Below are positions 6,242-9,168 of a stretch of 9,168 nt of DNA, piece after piece (within the stretch, counting starts at the first letter, position 1; every line of letters begins with the position of its first letter). The stretch is from an uncultured Microbacterium sp. (GTDB lineage Bacteria; Actinomycetota; Actinomycetes; Actinomycetales; Microbacteriaceae), in assembly GCA_937988695.1 (NCBI GenBank), contig CALKHM010000224.1:1-9168 (forward strand), given 5' to 3'. A program made the position numbers and the translations under genes. The notes under the pieces are model-generated. The model was not told the DNA's origin, did no database searches, and was given only the letters and a program-made list of their open reading frames with translations.

Positions 6242-7135
6242 TCAGACCTCCGGCCGGCCCAGGCGCCAGTAGCCCATGAACGCGATCGCGCGGCGGTCGA
6301 CGCCGTGCTCGGCGACCAGGTGCCGGCGCAGCTGCTTGATGGCGCCGGCTTCGCCGGCCAGCCACGCATACAGCGGAGCGCTCTTCAGCGCCGCGCCGCC
6401 CTTGGCCGTGCGCGGCACCTCCCACAGCAAGGTCTGGTCGATGTCGACCTCTTCGACTTCGCCGCCGCGTCCGGGCGGAACCAGGACCGCCGCGGCATCC
6501 TTCGTCGCCGGCACCAGGTGAGCATGACGATCGCCCGCGCGCGCGGCCACCCGATACTGGAAGCCCGGATGCCGCGGGAGGTAGGCCACGTCGGCCGTGT
6601 GCGGCACCTCCAGCACGACCGTCCCGCATGCGTCCGCGGGCAGTTGCTCGAGGATCACCGCGATCGCGGGTGCCGCGGTCTCGTCACCGGCCAGCAGATA
6701 TGTGTCGGTGCGAGCGGGAGGAACGAAGTCGATGCCGAAGCTGACACCGGCATGCGGATGCACGGGCGCGAGGATGAGCACCTCGTCGCCGATCCGTGCG
6801 TCACGGATCCAGGCGGAGGCGGGGCCTGCCACCTCGTGCGCGACCATGTCGACGTCGACCTCGTGGGCATCGCGGCGGACGGCGCGGGTCGTGTACGTGC
6901 GGAAGGGCGGTCGCGCGTCGGTCGCCATCCGCCGCCAGGCGTCGTACCAGTCGTCGCCGGCGGGCATCGCGTTCAGGCCGGCTGTCACGGTGGGGAACAC
7001 GATCTTGATCCGCTGGTCGTAACCGGGATCGCCGTAGTGGGCGAGGTCGTGCGCCGTGAAGGTGAAGCGGCGGAAGCTGGGCGTGAGATCGGTGATGGCG
7101 GCCACGCGCACGCGGAAGAAGCGGTTCTCGGTCAC
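6242..7135 (-). CDS. Siderophore-interacting protein, FAD-dependent ferric-siderophore reductase (SIP/ViuB family)
   Basis: Cytosolic flavoprotein of 297 residues expected to release iron by reducing imported ferric siderophore. An N-terminal FAD-binding barrel carries the flavin motif RTYT (79-82) and the family block H100-E-x-x-GPAS-x-W109, followed by a short GDEVLILAP turn. The C-terminal half carries LLAGDETAAPA (147-157), WLAGEAG (258-264) and the final GYWRLGRPE. Together these are characteristic of the SIP family. The GTG at 7135-7133 overlaps the TGA of the upstream ATPase gene by 4 nt, which fixes the start; GTGGAG lies about 7 nt before it. A longer open frame to 7513 is antisense-like shadow over the ATPase gene and is ignored. 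It is the last gene of the siderophore-uptake operon and ends 4 nt from the convergent C-S lyase stop. Confidence 0.92.
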   Translation of the reverse strand: MTENRFFRVRVAAITDLTPSFRRFTFTAHDLAHYGDPGYDQRIKIVFPTVTAGLNAMPAGDDWYDAWRRMATDARPPFRTYTTRAVRRDAHEVDVDMVAHEVAGPASAWIRDARIGDEVLILAPVHPHAGVSFGIDFVPPARTDTYLLAGDETAAPAIAVILEQLPADACGTVVLEVPHTADVAYLPRHPGFQYRVAARAGDRHAHLVPATKDAAAVLVPPGRGGEVEEVDIDQTLLWEVPRTAKGGAALKSAPLYAWLAGEAGAIKQLRRHLVAEHGVDRRAIAFMGYWRLGRPEV

Positions 7136-7965
7136 CGGGCGGCTCCACAGGAGAGGACGGGGGCCGGCAACACACGGTGCCGGCCGCGGGGGAGGACGAT
7201 GGGGGCTCCCGAGACCGGGTCGTCGATGACCACGCTGTCCAGGTCGAACACGTCGCGGATGAGCTCGCTCGTGATGACCTGCGCGGGGCTGCCGGTCGCG
7301 ATCACCCGGCCGTCGCGCATCGCGAACAGCTGATCGGCGTAGCGCGCGGCGAGATTCATGTCGTGCAGCACCATGACGATCGTGGTGCCGCGTTGGTGGT
7401 TCAGGTCGGTGAGCAGGTCGAGCACCTCGACCTGGTGGGCGACGTCGAGGAACGTCGTGGGCTCGTCCAGCAGCAGGATGTCGGTCTGCTGCGCGAGCGC
7501 CATCGCGATCCACACGCGCTGCCGCTGCCCGCCGGAGAGCTCATCGATGCTGCGATCGGCGAGGTCCGCGATGCCGGTGGTCTGCAGCGCTTGGGCGACC
7601 ACCTCATCGTCATGCGCGCTCCAGCGGGAGAGCAGCCCCTGGTGCGGCTGCCGTCCGCGTCCGACGAGATCGGCCACGACGATCCCTTCGGGGGCCACCG
7701 GGCTCTGCGGCAGCAGACCAAGCGTTCGTGCGAGCTGTCTGGTGGGCCGTCGATGAAGCGGGATGCCGTCGAGCAGCACTTCGCCGCTGCGGGGTCTGAG
7801 CAGTCGCGCGAGCGCGCGCAACAGCGTCGACTTGCCGCACCCGTTGGCGCCGATGATGGCGGTGATGCCGCCCGGCGGCACCTCGAGGTCCAGATCTTCG
7901 ACGATCGTGTGGTCGCCGTAGCCGAGGGCGAGGGAAGTGGTGGAAAGCACGTGCGTCGCGGTCAC
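7132..7965 (-). CDS. Ferric siderophore ABC transporter, ATP-binding protein (FecE/FepC type)
   Basis: Cytoplasmic ATPase of 277 residues that powers siderophore import through the two FecCD-type permeases encoded upstream. Motifs are complete: Walker A GANGCGKST (39-47), Q-loop Q87 in GLLPQSP, ABC signature LSGGQ (143-147), Walker B ILLLDEPT with D167 and E168, and switch His H201 in VLHDMNLA. The VLHDMNLAARYAD stretch and the ADLVGRGRQPHQG region are typical of the iron-chelate/vitamin B12 subgroup. The GTG at 7965-7963 overlaps the permease stop (GTGA) and has GGGAG 7 nt upstream. The exact siderophore cannot be told from sequence; catecholate, hydroxamate or heme-type substrates are all possible, although the SIP partner favours a siderophore. 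Confidence 0.94.
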   Translation of the reverse strand: MTATHVLSTTSLALGYGDHTIVEDLDLEVPPGGITAIIGANGCGKSTLLRALARLLRPRSGEVLLDGIPLHRRPTRQLARTLGLLPQSPVAPEGIVVADLVGRGRQPHQGLLSRWSAHDDEVVAQALQTTGIADLADRSIDELSGGQRQRVWIAMALAQQTDILLLDEPTTFLDVAHQVEVLDLLTDLNHQRGTTIVMVLHDMNLAARYADQLFAMRDGRVIATGSPAQVITSELIRDVFDLDSVVIDDPVSGAPIVLPRGRHRVLPAPVLSCGAAR

Positions 7966-9017
7966 AGGGATGCTCCCGATCTGTTGAGGCGGATGAGCAG
8001 GAAGATCAGGAACGGTGCGCCCAGGACGCCGGTGACGACCCCGACCGGATAACGGTGGTCGAACGCGAACTGCCCCACCATGTCGGCGGCCAGCACGAGG
8101 AGCGCCCCGACCAGGCCGGAGGCGGCCGGCAGCGACGTGGATGCGCCGACGAGGCGCGCCGCGATCGGGCCGGACATGAACGCGACGAATGCGACCGGTC
8201 CTGCCGCCGACGTGGCGAAGGCCAGCAGCGCGACGGCGGCGACCAGGGCCAGGATGCGGGTGCGCTGGGTGTGCACGCCGAGCCCCGTGGCGGTGTCGTC
8301 GCCGAGCCGCAGCGTCCCCAGCTGTCGCGACTGGCCCAGCAGCAGCGGAACGAGCACGGCGAACGCGATGGCCAGCGGGAGGATCGCCGACCAGTTCGCG
8401 GCGTTGAGGCTGCCGGTGAGCCACCGCATCGCCGCCTGCAGGTCCCACGACGCGGCCTTCGACAGCGCATAGGTGATGACGCTGTCGAGCATCGCCGCCA
8501 CCCCGATGCCGATGAGGATGAGCCGGGTGCCGGCGAATCCGCCGCGGTGGGCGAGCAGGTAGATGGCAGCGGCGGTGACCAGAGCACCGGCAAGGGCCAG
8601 GAACGACACGGTGAGCGCATCCAGCGACAACAGGACGATCCCGACGACGGCCGCGGCCGAGGCGCCCGAGCTGATGCCGATGACGTCTGGCGCCGCGAGC
8701 GGGTTGCGCAGCATCGTCTGGAACGTGACGCCGGCTGCGCCGAAGGAGAAGCCGGCCAGCAGTGCGAGCGTCGCGCGCGGCAGCCGCAGATCGCCGACGG
8801 TGAACGATGCGCCGGGCACGGTCTGCCCCGCGAGCACCCGCCAGACCTCGTCGGGCGGGTAGAACGTGTCGCCGACCATGAGGCTGAGTGCGAACATCGC
8901 GCCCACGGCGACCGCGAGGGCTACGATGACGACGGCGCGGCGGCGTCGCCGCCTGCGGCGTCCCGTGACGAGGGCGCGTACGGTCGTGGCATCCGGCGCC
9001 GTCATGACGACGCTCAC
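7962..9017 (-). CDS. Ferric siderophore ABC transporter permease (FecCD/BtuC family), second of the pair
   Basis: Integral membrane subunit of 351 residues, normal for the FecCD/BtuC family, with about ten predicted hydrophobic segments starting near residue 28. A cytoplasmic N-terminus holds eight consecutive arginines (20-27), a strong positive-inside signal. The family block LRLPR (77-81) then GFSFGAAGVTFQTMLRNPLA (89-108) and APDVIGISSGAS is clear. The C-terminal PVGVVTGVLGAPFLIFLL is the usual last helix. The GTG at 9017-9015 overlaps the upstream permease stop by 4 nt, like the other junctions of this operon. An in-frame ATG at 9005-9003, four codons later, is a possible alternative start. 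It would pair with the partial permease to form the membrane channel. Confidence 0.93.
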   Translation of the reverse strand: MSVVMTAPDATTVRALVTGRRRRRRRRAVVIVALAVAVGAMFALSLMVGDTFYPPDEVWRVLAGQTVPGASFTVGDLRLPRATLALLAGFSFGAAGVTFQTMLRNPLAAPDVIGISSGASAAAVVGIVLLSLDALTVSFLALAGALVTAAAIYLLAHRGGFAGTRLILIGIGVAAMLDSVITYALSKAASWDLQAAMRWLTGSLNAANWSAILPLAIAFAVLVPLLLGQSRQLGTLRLGDDTATGLGVHTQRTRILALVAAVALLAFATSAAGPVAFVAFMSGPIAARLVGASTSLPAASGLVGALLVLAADMVGQFAFDHRYPVGVVTGVLGAPFLIFLLIRLNRSGASL

Positions 9018-9168
9018 AGCTCGCGCACCTTCTGCCTGCGGACGATCCAGATGAACAGCGGCGCGCCCACCAGCGCCGTGACGATGCCGACGTCCAGCTC
9101 GCTCGGCCGGGCGACGAGCCGCCCGACGACGTCGGCGGCCACCAGCAGTGCGGACCCGGCGACCGCCG
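9014..9168 (-). CDS. Ferric siderophore ABC transporter permease (FecCD family), C-terminal 50 residues
   Basis: Only the end of the gene lies in the window. The visible residues include ADVVGRLVARPSELDVGIVT, then ALVGAPLFIWIVRRQKVREL and a TGA stop. This is the FecCD C-terminal pattern A-D-x-x-x-R-x-x-x-x-P-x-E-x-x-V-G-x-x-T-x-x-x-G-x-P-x-F. It is therefore a second, distinct permease that would heterodimerise with the one encoded next, as FecC does with FecD. Its stop overlaps the next start as GTGA. The 5' end, any substrate-binding protein gene and the operon promoter are beyond base 9168. Confidence 0.88.
   Translation of the reverse strand, partial: AVAGSALLVAADVVGRLVARPSELDVGIVTALVGAPLFIWIVRRQKVREL

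Noticed and set aside
4957..6369. 470-codon minus-strand frame over the C-S lyase gene
   Set aside because: No domain is seen, and it runs through sufT, the lyase and the SIP gene on both strands. The lyase frame has all PLP motifs.
7136..7513. N-terminal extension of the SIP frame to base 7513
   Set aside because: The extension overlaps the end of the ATPase gene by hundreds of bases and lacks homology. The GTG at 7135 forms the standard GTGA junction and begins the family N-terminus.
6305..8052. Long plus-strand frames opposite the SIP and ATPase genes (6305-7333, 7177-8052)
   Set aside because: Compositional shadows of the minus-strand genes, with no motif or plausible ribosome binding site.
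7966..8448. N-terminal extension of the ATPase frame into the permease gene
   Set aside because: The extra residues are shadow sequence of the permease. The GTG at 7965 has a Shine-Dalgarno and the GTGA overlap.

Overview
The window is high-GC DNA with G/C-rich third codon positions, frequent GTG starts and tight operons. Together with actinobacterial-style SufB, SufD and CtaA sequences, this points to an Actinomycetota genome. A Microbacteriaceae member such as Microbacterium is my best guess from recall of the protein sequences; I could not search a database. All genes found concern iron or sulfur cofactors.

Layout. (1) 1-648, minus strand: the first 216 residues of heme A synthase CtaA, running off the left edge. 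(2) 649-897: a divergent intergenic region with a candidate -10 box (718-723), a 12-bp bulged hairpin (811-848) and the sufB ribosome binding site. (3) 898-5006, plus strand: a compact SUF iron-sulfur cluster assembly operon, sufB - sufD - small Rieske-type ferredoxin - sufC - sufT (DUF59/MIP18). The sufD/ferredoxin junction overlaps as GTGA. (4) 5080-6237, plus strand: a PLP-dependent MalY/PatB-type C-S lyase or aminotransferase. Both sufT and this gene have a TANNNT hexamer at exactly -12 to -7 from the start codon, the arrangement expected of leaderless actinobacterial transcripts. (5) 6242-9168, minus strand: a siderophore-uptake operon read right to left. It holds the C-terminus of one FecCD-type permease, a complete second permease, a FecE/FepC-type ATPase and a siderophore-interacting flavoprotein (SIP/ViuB family). 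All three junctions are 4-nt GTGA overlaps. The two gene blocks converge at 6237/6242, with 4 nt between stop codons.

How they fit together: the ABC transporter would import ferric siderophore and the SIP flavoprotein would release the iron by reduction. SufBCD builds Fe-S clusters, SufT helps mature or deliver them, and CtaA makes heme A for cytochrome oxidase. The cysteine desulfurase SufS, its partner SufU and the regulator SufR, often found with actinobacterial suf genes, are absent here, so the sulfur donor is encoded elsewhere or differs. I see no phage, transposon, CRISPR, tRNA or rRNA. I found no clearly new system. The points most worth a second look are the sufB 5' leader, the missing SufS/SufU/SufR with a C-S lyase nearby, and the probable leaderless internal promoters.
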